A stretch of DNA of 64,000 nucleotides from Byssochlamys sp. IMV 00236 (Eukaryota; Ascomycota; Eurotiomycetes; Eurotiales; Thermoascaceae), in assembly GCA_001931875.2 (NCBI GenBank), contig MSJH02000698.1, forward strand, positions 248,001 through 312,000, read 5' to 3'. The notes under the pieces are model-generated. The model was not told the origin of the DNA and made no database searches. It was given only the letters and a program-made list of their open reading frames with translations. Of this stretch, positions 36,130 to 47,126 are shown one piece after another (position 1 is the stretch's first letter; the number at the start of each line of letters is the position of its first letter). A program made the position numbers and the translations under genes.

Positions 36130-37394
36130 ATGGCGCAAATCCGCGGCACCGCGGGCTACAATCTCGGCCACCAGAACCCCTTTGGCGGACCAGGCAGGGC
36201 AGATGCAACAAATGATCCAAGTCCGTTAGACGCCATTCGGGAGCAGACGAGCAAGATCGAGGATCTGCTGGACACGCTTTCGGATCCTATTAAACCGTAC
36301 GTTGGAAGAGGCCCTTGCTGACCCCGTGTGTTTGTTTGTTTCCCGCAGGACTGGATGAGAGAACTTGCGGAACGATTATCCTGACGTGATCATTATTCGT
36401 GAGCAGATACCTACCAGCAATTGGCCGTTTCCTGATCGTCGTCACCTTTCTCGAAGATGCGTTGCGTATTATTACACAATGGAGCGATCAATTGCTATAC
36501 CTCCATGATTACCGACATAGTAAGCTCGCGCCTGCAACATTGCGATCTATCCCTTTCCCATGCGGATCATAACCCGTACTGCGCTATTATCAAGAAGAAA
36601 ACGTGAGAAGCTGACTTGGCCGGCATCTTGCAGTCCCATGGGGCATCACGCATCTTTTCCTGATTGCCAACGTCATTGCCATGACCACTTGCTCGGTCCT
36701 CGTTATCGCACGGAAGCACAGCGAATATGCCGTTGGAGGACTCTTGGGAGTTGTCGTGACTCAGGCCCTTGGTTATGGACTGATCTTTGACCTGAACTTC
36801 TTCCTGCGCAACCTGAGTGTGATCGGTGGTCTTCTCATGGTCCTTTCGGATTCCTGGGTTCGCAAGAGGTTTGTTCCTGCCGGTCTCCCTCAGCTGGACG
36901 AGAAGGACCGCAAGATGTACTTCCAGTTCGCTGGTCGCGTTCTCCTCATCTTCCTGTTCATCGGATTCGTCTTCGCGGGCGAGTGGTCCTTCTGGCGCGT
37001 CGTAGTCAGCTTGTTCGGATTCGTCGCCTGTATCATGGTGGTCGTCGGATTCAAGGCCAAGTGGAGCGCTGTCATTCTCGTCGTGCTACTCAGCGTGTTC
37101 AACATTCTCGTGAACAACTTCTGGACGGTAAGTTCTATACTCCTTGGGACCACAGATTACTAGCCACGCATGGTATACTGACAATTCCTTAGCTGCACGC
37201 TTACCACCCACACAAGGACTTCGCCAAGTACGACTTCTTCCAGATTCTGTCCATTGTGTAAGTGAACCACCGTTTCATTCTTCGAAATTGGTCAATGAAA
37301 CCCAGCTAACACCTGTCATAGCGGAGGTCTCCTCCTTCTGGTCAACATGGGACCCGGCCAACTGAGTGTCGACGAGAAGAAGAAGGTGTATTAG
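36130..37394 (+). CDS. erv29: Erv29/Surf4 family ER cargo receptor
   Basis: A polytopic ER-Golgi membrane protein that packs soluble secretory cargo into COPII vesicles. Five exons, 36130-36296, 36407-36519, 36634-37127, 37193-37257 and 37322-37394, are all in phase and give 303 residues, close to the family's usual length. Family blocks include YLPAIGRFLIVVTFLEDALR in the first membrane segment, RHIPWGITHLFLI, VGGLLGVVVTQALGYGLIFD, FLRNLSVIGGLLMVLSDSW, and HAYHPHKDFAKYDFFQILSI. The C-terminus SVDEKKKVY carries the lysine-rich retrieval-type tail. The start is the only ATG before the conserved N-terminal segment and lies in good context (GTCATGG). The family call is secure. Confidence 0.93.
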
Positions 37395-38493
37395 GGGCAA
37401 CCAAAGCTTAAGGCAAGATTTTACGAATCTTACGTCTCCAGTCTCTTCTAAAAAGAAGAGATCATATTATTAGTACGGCAGAGGAAACTCATCTTGACGT
37501 AAAAAAAATCAAAATGGCCGTCCTTTTCCTTATAACTCATGTTTTATTGGCGTCTTATCATCACAACTCGTTGTTTCCCTGCATAGCCAGCTCACTACGC
37601 GATCTCCAAGATCGCATTTTCTATAGCTTTGTCAACCATCAAACCCTTTCTTGGAATACTAACCTGACTCTCTATGGTATGGCATCGTGATATTCATGGT
37701 ATCCAGAAAGATCCTGATATTGATATATCCTTAGCAAGCACGCAAGAAATAACATTTCTATCGTTACATCTTCTCTCGATTCTAGTTATGCGAGAACATC
37801 TGCAGGTCAATCAGCAAGTAGACATTCCGTTGAGCAATCTAGAGCAAAGGGTCGGGAATATCAGCCCAATAGCCCCCACGGTCATTCTTGGCCGATGGGC
37901 TTCGGATAGGCTAATTACAGGATATATGTAGTTGCTTAGCATTTGGTTCGTTACGGTTGGCCCCCAAAATTAACCAGCGCGATTGGCGTTCTTGGCGATT
38001 GCTATAGATAGATCTGACCTCGTGTTGGATCTAGAATATATGCCAGATGAAATAATAATAGAATAAAAAATAAGAAGGGAGACACACAGAGAGAGAATAG
38101 AAAAGAAAAGGCAAACATCAGTTAAAGCTCTGCCTATCCCCAAACACTGACGCAAGAAAATGTTTCTTGGTGAATTTAGATGTCTTGAGTGATATCTCTT
38201 GCCATGACATGGCTCTTGGTCGTTAGAGCTTCATGAGTTGGGCTACATATCCCTAGACTAGAACTTCAGGCTATTAATGTTCTCTCGGGCCTTATAGAAC
38301 GATGGCGTTTGGGATTGCCCATGCCAGTGTGACGGCTAGGACTAAATGTACATTTGGAACCATGGACTTGGGCAAGAGGACAGTATCGCTTCAAAATGTA
38401 CATACATCTTTGAGAAATCCAAATTGTCTATCTATCTATCTATCTATCTGTCTGTCTATCTTGATGCCCGCATGCAAGTACAGTATATACACT
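37395..38493. other. Convergent intergenic region
   Basis: This region holds the 3' ends of the Erv29 and Fet4-type genes and an imperfect (TCTA)n tract at 38427-38461. No gene is supported. Confidence 0.45.
38427..38461. repeat. (TCTA)n/(TCTG)n microsatellite
   Basis: About eight tetranucleotide units, TCTA with two TCTG variants, lie just outside the 3' end of the iron-transporter gene. Confidence 0.9.
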
Positions 38494-40173
38494 CTATAAT
38501 TGAACCTCTGTTACTCCCTGCGGATCACCCGTGGAGCTCGTCTCGAGTTCTATCGAGAGATCGGCAGATTCTTTTTCACTACCAATGTTCACACTTCCCT
38601 TCGGCATGAGCCGACAGACCTGCGAATTCATAGCCAGTCGGCGCCGGAGAGCATCGCGGAACTGCAGACGACGGTGCGTATTGGTCATATTGTGCGTTTG
38701 GATCAACACTAACAACAGGAAGCCCTCGATAATCATAGTCGGCGTGTTGCAGATGAGCTGGCCGGTTTCCGACCAGCGTAGACCGGAAGCGATGATTATC
38801 AACGCCAGCACGACCACGAAGGAGCTCAGCACGACGCCGGAGCGCGAACACCACTCGCCGACTTTATCGGCGATGCGAGCCTGCAGGGAATCTATCTCGA
38901 CCGTGTCCTGAGGCACTGTCGACATCCCAAGCAAGTTGCTTAGTCGGGCGTCTTCCTCGGCCAGCACGCCAAACTGTCCGTCCACGGCGCGAGAACCGCG
39001 GAAGTAAATGTTCCGCAACACGAAGCCGTCGACGAAGCCCACGAGCCCTGTATAGGTGCCGATAATCAACCACCAGTTCGAATTCCACTGCATCAACGAC
39101 CCTACGCCTATCCACACGGCGAACACCATCGCCGACAGAAACAATCCGACTCCCGTACCGACGACGGCAGCATAATAATCAATCATTCGCTGACCGCGCG
39201 TGGTTTCCTTCCTATAATCATACTCAAACCCCACAGTCGGGTTGGGGTCTATATCGCCCGTGATCTCACGGAGTCGGCGCTCCAGGCGCATATCCTCGTG
39301 TGTGATGGACTTGAAACACTCGTTGAGATAATTCATGTGGCGTTGTCTAGTATTTTGCAAGAAGACACTGACAAAAGTGAGTTCTACAGCCGTTGCACTA
39401 TTGATATACAACTGCCAATTGTTGCCCCATTGTTGCTCGTGGCCGAACCCTAACCAGACAAAGATCCCCGCCCAGAAGACGATCCAGGCGTACAGAGAGC
39501 TGAATGCCCATACGATGGGGTCGCAGATTCTATCGTATATGGAACTGGGCGGGAGATGGACGCCGTTATCGACTTGTTGGACGTCCAGTTCGACCGGGTT
39601 CAGGTTCTTCTGGTCGATTTCCGTTTCGGGCGTCGTCTGCAAGTCGAAGAAACTGGGATTCGTCCGACGCAGCTGTTCGACCATTCGCTGACAGGCCGTA
39701 TTCCGCGAGCGGAGTTCACAGATCAAGCCCAGCAGGTCGCGGAAGTTGTTCCGTTGCTGCCGCATGAGGAGGGTATCTGAGGCATAGCACTGGATCGAGC
39801 TGACGTTCTGTATTGCAATCTGCCACGTTTGGGACGGGCCGAGCACAATGCCGACGATCATCCAGGCGATTAAGCCAGCAATCGTGAGGAAGAAAACGAG
39901 AGGCGTGCCTGCAAAGGCAACGACCCTATCGAAGACGCTCACGGACGCAGCAGCAGGTGGCTGGGCCTGCTTGGTATTGCTCTCCAGATCATGATTCTTC
40001 TGGTGTACGGCGCCATCATCATCAGACGTCCATGACTCTTGAGACTGACCGGGCAGTTGGATCGGGGCTATTCTGTGAATATCTGCGTAGGTATTGTTGG
40101 GGATAACCTTCCATGGCCTGCGCAATATACTCAGAGTCCACGAAAGGGGCCCCGATCCTTCAACTGCCGCCAT
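38494..40173 (-). CDS. fet4: Low-affinity iron/zinc transporter, Fet4 family
   Basis: A single-exon gene encoding 559 residues, matching the fungal Fet4-type plasma-membrane transporter (low-affinity iron permease family), which moves ferrous iron and other divalent metals. Hydrophobic helices occur near residues 90-115 (GTPLVFFLTIAGLIAWMIVG), 225-250, 265-285, 340-365 (VVGTGVGLFLSAMVFAVWIG), 370-390 and two more near 450-495. Family signatures include GPSQTWQIAIQNVSSIQCYA with MRQQRNNF soon after, and the later NTPTMIIEGFLLLVLIQTHN. The N-terminus is hydrophilic and the C-terminus is cytosolic and acidic. The start is the first ATG of the frame; the next upstream codons are outside any coding pattern. 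The metal range cannot be read from sequence. The gene is convergent with Erv29. Confidence 0.9.
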   Translation of the reverse strand: MAAVEGSGPLSWTLSILRRPWKVIPNNTYADIHRIAPIQLPGQSQESWTSDDDGAVHQKNHDLESNTKQAQPPAAASVSVFDRVVAFAGTPLVFFLTIAGLIAWMIVGIVLGPSQTWQIAIQNVSSIQCYASDTLLMRQQRNNFRDLLGLICELRSRNTACQRMVEQLRRTNPSFFDLQTTPETEIDQKNLNPVELDVQQVDNGVHLPPSSIYDRICDPIVWAFSSLYAWIVFWAGIFVWLGFGHEQQWGNNWQLYINSATAVELTFVSVFLQNTRQRHMNYLNECFKSITHEDMRLERRLREITGDIDPNPTVGFEYDYRKETTRGQRMIDYYAAVVGTGVGLFLSAMVFAVWIGVGSLMQWNSNWWLIIGTYTGLVGFVDGFVLRNIYFRGSRAVDGQFGVLAEEDARLSNLLGMSTVPQDTVEIDSLQARIADKVGEWCSRSGVVLSSFVVVLALIIIASGLRWSETGQLICNTPTMIIEGFLLLVLIQTHNMTNTHRRLQFRDALRRRLAMNSQVCRLMPKGSVNIGSEKESADLSIELETSSTGDPQGVTEVQL

Positions 40174-41087
40174 AAACAGAAAACCTGATTGATTGATTGA
40201 TTGATTGATTTAATCAATCGATCAATCTAATCTGATGATCATGGCGATGAGATAGATAAATAGTAATAAGTATTTTTCTTTGGTTCGGGACCCGTGCGCG
40301 ATTTTTCGAGCCCTAAACAATAATAATCCGGGCTTTGATGATCACCGAGTCAAGTACCAGAGGCAATTCCTTGCGCTAGTTCGAGCAGGATAGGTTTCCA
40401 TCCCCAATGTTTCCCCCCCACTTTGCTTGTTTCGAGAGTGGAAACGTCTATCCGATTCTACCGAGACATTATTATTATTAACTCTGACCGTCGTCAACTA
40501 AGTCGAGTATGCCCGAGTCTTGAGTCACGGTAATCCCTTCTCGATTACCCTCCGCCATCGGGCATCAACGGAATAAAAAGAATGGAGAGGCGGGGTAAAA
40601 AAAAAAAGAAAACAAAATCAAAATAACAGTACCCAACAACGTTACGTAAATCACAAGTGTCAAAATAATAATTAAAAGAGGGATGAGGTGGATATACCAT
40701 ACGGAGGAGTATGTAGATTTCCCCTCTGCCGAGGTATACACAAACCGCATTGGGCCCTATATTATTTCCTTTCTTTTTCTCCCAAAATTTCCATACAACC
40801 ATCAGATAATGAACCCAGTCATGGATCAGGTAGGTGATAATCTCCCCAACTGATCATTCATTATCATCATTTAATCTAATCATAATAATTCTTGATTAAT
40901 TATTTCCCGCAGTTAGTTCTAGTACTCTCTTCCCGATGGCGCTAGTTAGTGGATCAAAAAGCTTGTCGTTCTATTTTCACCTATCAGAATCGATCAGTGC
41001 CATTGCCTAGACGTGCGGGGTGAGACTAGGGGGGCGCTGATCGGAGTTTTGATAGGTGGAAGTTGAAAAACAAGCCTTTTTTAGATA
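40174..41087. other. Upstream region of the Fet4-type gene
   Basis: This region begins with a (GATT)n run at 40187-40210 followed by its inverted counterpart (40211-40232), close to the Fet4 start codon, and then A/T-rich sequence. It ends at the MITE. No gene is supported. Confidence 0.45.
40187..40232. repeat. (GATT)n repeat with an inverted AATC half
   Basis: Six GATT units are followed at once by TAATCAATCGATCAATC, so the two halves can pair. The tract lies about 15 bp upstream of the Fet4-type start codon on its 5' side and is therefore in the leader or core promoter. Confidence 0.8.
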
Positions 41088-41378
41088 GAGTTTTAGACCG
41101 TCGCCTCGGACAGACTGGCAGCTCGGTCACCCCATCAATTTGCTTGGGAGTTTTACCACAACCTACCGTATTTCTTAACGAAAAGAGAAAATTTAAAGTA
41201 TATATTAATATAATCATCTATATAGACAGGTTTTCAATATATTTTAATAAATAATGTTGGTTATTTTGGTCATAGTTAATGTTAAGGCGTTGCAAACAGG
41301 GAATTTACGGGTAAGTAAAGCGACCATTTATGCAAATGGCCGAGCTGGCAGTCTGTCCGAGGCGACGGTCTAAAACTC
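41088..41378. mobile_element. 291-bp MITE with 39-bp terminal inverted repeats and TA flanks
   Basis: Terminal inverted repeats lie at 41088-41126 and 41340-41378 and match at 38 of 39 positions. The outer ends read GAGTTTTAGACC and GGTCTAAAACTC. A TA dinucleotide stands immediately outside each end (41086-41087 and 41379-41380), as for Tc1/mariner-type target duplications. The interior is A/T-rich and has no transposase frame; the longest frame is about 60 codons. The near-perfect repeats point to a recent insertion. Superfamily is inferred from the TA flanks and size. Confidence 0.85.
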
Positions 41379-42507
41379 TAGAACTATTATTAGCGCCATC
41401 GCGGAAGCGGTAGTTGAGGGATTTCCGACATCAAATAAATAATAATAAACGGGTTCTACCCAACTTTGCCTTATTGGGCGTAGATGACGAGTTCGGATCA
41501 AGACAGACTTGGTTGGATCGAGCTAGCTCAGGCGGAACCATCTCATCGTTGGGATTGCTTACAGAACTATGTAGGATCCAAACTGTACAATGATCAATCC
41601 CACCTGGGCAGATTAAGGTTACATGACCTCGTATGAGAGCACCAACTGAAAGTAGCGAAACTAAACAGAACAGGCAGATTACAGGTCCATTTTTTATATA
41701 GCAAATCTAAGCCGTTATTTAGGACACAGGACCACTTCAGCTGAATAGTCATTGATTTTTGGAACTTAGGAAATCTGGAGATCCTTTGCCTTCTCTGCAG
41801 ACCTAGCAAGGAAAAATGCAACACACTTTCCACCAGCTATCAGACAACCAGAAAGACAGCGCGCTGACCATTAAGCAAGATAGTCTTTTTATAGCAACAA
41901 ACAATACGGACAATCCAGACGCGGAATGAAAAGAAAAAAGGCAAATGCGGCGATGCACGCTATGCTCTTTCATCCCACGATAGCGAAAAAGAACACGCAT
42001 GTATGTCATTCACCAGGTAAGAAGACTCCAACGCCGATAGCCAAGGAAAATGAAATGCTCACATAGGGGGACTAACGACAGACAGATATGCCAAGCAGAC
42101 CAGGAGGGAAGAGCGAAGGTGGAATGAAAATGCAACGATCGGGACAGGCTAAGCAAAAATGAACAATCCTATTAAGAAGACATAATCTACAAGGTCGCTA
42201 GAAGAAGGGGAAAAGGTAATACGACACCGAGAATGGACAAAAAAAGGGTGAACGATGGAAATGGTCAAAGACCCGCGTCTGCATCAGCCTCAGCGGACGG
42301 TGCGCATATAGGAGGCTCGATGTCAAAGATGCCGGGCGCGCTGGTCCAGCCAGGCCCCAGACGCAAATCCTCAAGGCGGCCGTCCCGTCTCGAATGCGAG
42401 CGTACCCGCGAATGGAGGCGGGATCTTCATACGCTGTGCGTCGAGGCCCAGAAGAGGGGTGAGATAGGTTGTACGGATTTCCAGCACACTGGCTGGCTTA
42501 TGTCCGA
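41379..42507. other. Intergenic region after the MITE
   Basis: This region lies between the MITE and the 3' end of the minus-strand gene at 42508. It contains only short open frames (up to 106 codons at 42233-42553, partly overlapping the downstream gene) with no recognisable features. Confidence 0.4.
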
Positions 42508-43782
42508 TCATAGGTCCATGCTCCATCGAAAAGGACGCATTTGTTGGACCTGATCAGGCTCTTGCAGAATGTTGCCTTCTCCGTTGATTTCTAAATGCAC
42601 GGTCTGGATATCCTTAAAATCCTGCCGCGTAATGGACATTGGGTTCGAGAATGCCTTGTCACTAAGACCGGTCTCCTTGGAACCTGGCCGTGACCGCGGC
42701 GTTTCAGGCGGACCGTATTGCTGGTAGGGCGATGATGCATCCGCAGAGTCAGCATGGGACGAGAGCAAAGAAGGTGATGATGATACGGAGTATATAGATG
42801 AGGAGGCAGTGTTGAGACGCTGAGACTCAGCACTCTTCCGACTTTGGGTAGGCACTCCTGTGTGAGTTGCTGAGGCAGCTAGTGGGGGTCGAGTCGTAAG
42901 CTTGACACTCTCAGCAGCGTAATCTTTTATAGAAGACTGGTTTTCAGATGTCGTGAGTGGAGGTAGCCTGTAACTCTTGTCCGGAGAGGTCCTCTTAGAG
43001 TTGGCTGACCGGCTACGAAGCCAGCCAGGTCGTCCATCGGCAGGCGTCGAATGCTCGTCCTGAATATCGTCCTCATCGTCGCTGTCTGCGAGAGCCCCGG
43101 GGGGTCTCACATTCACGCGCTTCTTCTGGCTGCCACCGTGGCTCCCACGAGTAGACGCATCTGAGCCTGCCTTTCCAGCCATGACCTTTGCACTGGGAAG
43201 TGGCTGCAACATCCATCTCGTCTCTGCACGGCTGGTAGGTCCGCTGACAATTGGAGGGTGAAGATCATTCACGGGAGGAGCTCGCGGCGCGTAGTATTTA
43301 CCTGAAGCGTTTGTATCTGATCTACCTCGTCCCGATATACCAACGGATGAGCCCTTGGCCTCTTGCCCCCAAAGAGGCTCGTCTTCTCTCTGATGGTGCA
43401 TCCAATTCCATCGCTCACCAATTCCTCCCCTCCTGTGCGGTGACTCGTACCCTAGACTTGTACTGGAGTCTGCCGCGGCGTCGTTAGACTCCCGCTCTGT
43501 TTGCCGACTGTGAGAACGGTTATTGCCAGCACGGTTCCCTCCCCTCCTGGCTGGTGGGCCGGGCCCCAGGGCAATCTCCTCCTTCCATCCTTCGTTCGTA
43601 CTAAACGGCGTAGGTTGAGCAAATGGCCGCGGCTGGTCCGTCACTAGAGCAGCATCCTTCGCCTTCTGACGTCGGGATCGTACTGCATCCTTCTTCCGTT
43701 TTCGACGATCGATGGCGCCCGCACAGGGAGTACAACTGGCATAATAGAAGACGGCCGACTGCACGCCTCTATATAGCCACAT
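42508..43782 (-). CDS. Conserved fungal disordered protein with a cysteine-containing N-terminus
   Basis: A single-exon frame of 424 residues. The N-terminus, MWLYRGVQSAVFYYASCTPC followed by the basic run DRRKRKKDAVRSRRQKAKDA, is a block I associate with an uncharacterised Eurotiomycete protein. The body is Ser/Pro/Arg-rich and disordered (DSDDEDDIQDEHSTP, several RSRS-like patches). The C-terminus becomes ordered again near VHLEINGEGNILQEPDQ and ends RPFRWSMDL. There is no convincing signal peptide or membrane helix, although the first 20 residues are mildly hydrophobic. The start is the first ATG and coincides with the conserved block. Function unknown. Confidence 0.8.
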   Translation of the reverse strand: MWLYRGVQSAVFYYASCTPCAGAIDRRKRKKDAVRSRRQKAKDAALVTDQPRPFAQPTPFSTNEGWKEEIALGPGPPARRGGNRAGNNRSHSRQTERESNDAAADSSTSLGYESPHRRGGIGERWNWMHHQREDEPLWGQEAKGSSVGISGRGRSDTNASGKYYAPRAPPVNDLHPPIVSGPTSRAETRWMLQPLPSAKVMAGKAGSDASTRGSHGGSQKKRVNVRPPGALADSDDEDDIQDEHSTPADGRPGWLRSRSANSKRTSPDKSYRLPPLTTSENQSSIKDYAAESVKLTTRPPLAASATHTGVPTQSRKSAESQRLNTASSSIYSVSSSPSLLSSHADSADASSPYQQYGPPETPRSRPGSKETGLSDKAFSNPMSITRQDFKDIQTVHLEINGEGNILQEPDQVQQMRPFRWSMDL

Positions 43783-46001
43783 AGTGAGGCTGAGGCGACG
43801 TCGCCTATGTGAATCGAGATATGTACGGCTCCGAGACTACTCGCCTGAGAGACCACATCGGACACGCACTGGATCTGATAGTTGAACAGCGGAGAGAAGT
43901 GGCGGGGATGTCGCAGAGGACTTGGAGACGGGCAGTTTAAAGCGACGATGCACTCGATCTCCGAAGGCGGCGGTACCTCGAGTTCTTATTCTTGTTCTTG
44001 TATAGTGAGAGGCCGCCCAGCGACCTAACAGGTGGATTGGAGTGTGGACGAGTGAGGTCTGGTCGGAAATGGATTGTATTATTCAGTAACAGGCAAGAAG
44101 GAGCGGCAAGAAGAGGAGAGAGGACGGCCGTTGCAGCAGGCCGGGTGGTGAGGGGAGAAACGACGTGAAAGATGAAGTCTGGGGGAACATTCAGGAGCAG
44201 CGAGGGGTCTCCGTGGCTGGACGGGCGACGCAAAGGGGAAGGCAGTGCCGCGCCGTCACATCCGCCGGTCTCGCGAAGAAACCAGCCGCTCCGTCGATTG
44301 GGGCCATCATTATCTCACTAACTACCAATTACTTCTTGCACTAGATTATTATTCTATCGTATTATGATTATTATTATTATTATTATTTCCTCCAGCTGTC
44401 TCTCTGTGCCCCGGGGGGCCAAGATGGACACCCGTTCAGTCTCAGAGGTCTCGTGCGGATCCACGCAAGAAAACGTGAAGCCCTCGTAGTGGTTTGGCTT
44501 AGGCTAATGCTCTTTGAAAACAGATCGATCCTTAGCGAATAGTTATCCTCTCTTTGCCCTATCCAGCAAGTCTCGCACGTGTATTGCCCCGTCCACTTGC
44601 CGCCCAGACGGGGATGACTGGCAGCGGGCGAGACGAGCCGTTCAATGGCGACAATTGCTGATGGAGACGGGCTGCGAGATGTTCGCAGATCTCTGACACA
44701 ATGGAGCTAAAAAGCCTAGCCTTTCCATCGCTGACACGGCAAAATCGTGACGCAAGGGGTCAGGTATCTCACCACGACTGGCACCAGGTGTATCGAGAGT
44801 AACGGTCAGATTCCAATTGTGGCTCAGCCATGCTTATGGTATATACAACTTAAGCCGTTGACCTGTGCAAAAGCAAAAGCCTATTCCGTCCAGCGGGGAG
44901 AAAGACGTCTGTCGTCCGCTCGACTAGCACCACTATGACTACGGAGTATCTAGACTACTCGTAATTTTACCCCAAATAGAGATCATCGTTGAGCGGAACA
45001 TCCACTTCCCGACTGACGTGCAGACATCATTTCGCAACTCCCGACACGCCTTAAAACAATGGCGCTATATCTCCGGTTGGATACTGGAGAGGCTCAGAAC
45101 AATACCTCGACGAGTCGACGGTCTCCCGTCAACAGTTCTGACACTAAGCAGCTTTTGTCAACGTGGTGCCTATGGGATAATTGGGGGCTGGACTTTTGTG
45201 GTGTTTGGGCTGTGTTTGGGCCCTTTCCGCGATAGTTATATGCTATTCTTTATGCCGTCACGGTTCCTGGAGAAGATCGTCTACACTCCGCATACCGAGG
45301 ACCAATTGGGCAATCCCGCGGGCGACGTTGGGTTCATATCTGATCGTGCGCAACATTATTAAAAAAGCAGCAGCAGCAATAACAACAATAGCCCGTAATC
45401 TGTACAACCCTCGGAATGAGCCAAGGCCGTCCAAGCCCTGTCCCCGGTAGAAGAGCGTCCAAGCGCCTGCTGCGAACAACCTGAACGAGGATATGGGACT
45501 TTTGATGTAATGGCATTGTTATTCATTTTGAAATTATTTCTCGTAATGCTAAGTGAAGGGCTATACTAGTACAGCATATCCACCCCAAAAGCGTGACCGT
45601 TCACCATTTCGCATTTGAATATAGAGTAGTATATCCCGTCCTCTCCGTCTCTAAAAGGGCCATGGCGAAATCCCCTCTCTGTCGAACTGCTGCTGGCCGT
45701 ACGAATCAGGTTTCCTAGTACCCCAAGCTCTTCGATGATCCTAATTATAGGCACCAGACCCTAGTGCCTGGCATCATAAAGAATTATTTGGGGGCGCACA
45801 AGGGCAGCCCCTTCGCTGAAAAGAGCGCGCTCCTCACGTTGCTCGGTGGCTGGATGGGGGCCACGACGTCCAGCTTCGAGATGCATCTGAAAGCTGACAT
45901 ATCGTAACCCAGCGTCTCATCCGGTCAAGCGCATGTCGATATCCTCACTTTCTCCCGCATCCCCACGCGAGCCAGCAGGCCTTTTCTGTCGTTGAACCGG
46001 T
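43783..46001. other. 2.2-kb gene-poor region
   Basis: This region holds the promoter of the 42508 gene and the 3' end of LSM8. An (ATT)n run lies at about 44363-44387. Frames such as 45018-45362 (114 codons) lack any domain or splice partner, so I call no gene. Confidence 0.4.
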
Positions 46002-46383
46002 TCATGCATTCTTCGTTCCTTTCACCACTTCACCCTTGACCTTCGTCCAGTCAATTTGCGCGTCAATTCCCTCGTCCACTTCTCCACAGATCACGACGTT
46101 GTCTCCACGGATGAGGTACAGACCATGCTCAACCTGAGAGCTCGGCTCAGGGTCGTCTGGGGTCCGAATGATACGTTCTACCGTATTGGAAAGCACGAGG
46201 TTTGTGAGCTGATCGGTCGAGAGAAGTGTCCCCAGAAGCGTACGCCCGTCGACGGTCAAAATGAGGACTTTCTCTGTGGACACAAGGACCAAGTTAGCAT
46301 CGTCCGCGACTAAAAGCGCTCCGTAGAAGCAGTCAATGTATAAATTATAGAAGCTCACTGTTTATGTATGCCTGGAGAGACAT
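46002..46383 (-). CDS. lsm8: U6 snRNA-associated Sm-like protein LSm8
   Basis: LSm8 is the nuclear-specific subunit of the LSm2-8 ring that binds the U6 snRNA 3' end in pre-mRNA splicing. Two exons, 46383-46359 (25 nt, MSLQAYIN) and 46273-46002, are separated by an 85-bp intron with a GTGAGC donor and give 98 residues, the usual length. The Sm1 motif is KKVLILTVDGRTLLGTLLST; Sm2 is HGLYLIRGDNVVICGEVDE (the IRGDNV signature). The tail IDWTKVKGEVVKGTK is typical of LSm8. Without the intron the frame would start with an unrelated leader, so the short first exon is required. It is divergent from the gene at 47127. Confidence 0.96.
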
Positions 46384-47126
46384 GGCGACAGATCCGCGGT
46401 CAGATCCGCGAAGTCATAAGCAGTTTGTTGCTGTCCTTCGAGCCAACGAGAAGCTCCGATGCACGAGACGAGAGCTGGCGTCTGCTTTGCCGCGCCGCAC
46501 GCGGAGAGTGACGCAGCTGCAGGAGTCACGTAGCCAAAGCTGCGATTGTGGTTTTGTCCTGGACAGAGCGAGGCAAGGGCTGACGTGATATAAAACCAGA
46601 AGTGCCTGGCGTTTGGATAATAATATAGCGTTAGTGGTGGTTTTCGCTGTCCCGCGCCGTGGACTAAAGGCCAAGCTCTGGATAGGCTGCCCCATCCTTG
46701 GACCTCTCCGGCTTCCCCGCCTTGGATCAGTAACCCACGTTCAGCTTTCTCTCGTGCTGACAAAAGCCCATGATGCTCGTCTTCTTGCACGAATCTATAC
46801 TCTCTATTGCTCCTCGAAGCTATTCTGATCGATGCTTACCCGTCTGAGCGTTGCTCGAATCGGTTCTATACTATCGACGCAATCCACGATAAGCTGCTAA
46901 GCTGCTTCCATGGGACTACTGCGGAGAGCAGTCAGGTCGAGGAAATTCGAGAGATTACTTGTCATGCCAGACTGATAGGCTGCAGCTGTGATTGTGATTC
47001 TGCCTGCACTCTCTCCGGTCGAAAACTGGATCGTCCTGCGAAGCTCTCAACGAGAACCACCGGTGCCTCTGATTGAACTACTTTTCAACGACATCGCTAC
47101 CAATACAGCCTACCTGCGAATGACCT
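46384..47126. other. Divergent promoter region, lsm8 and the F-box-like gene
   Basis: This 740 bp lies between the two start codons. Open frames on both strands (for example 46362-46790) overlap the lsm8 leader and show no domain; I see nothing else. Confidence 0.45.

Noticed and set aside
46362..46790. 142-codon minus-strand frame upstream of lsm8
   Set aside because: It overlaps the lsm8 start region and leader; no domain or partner exon.
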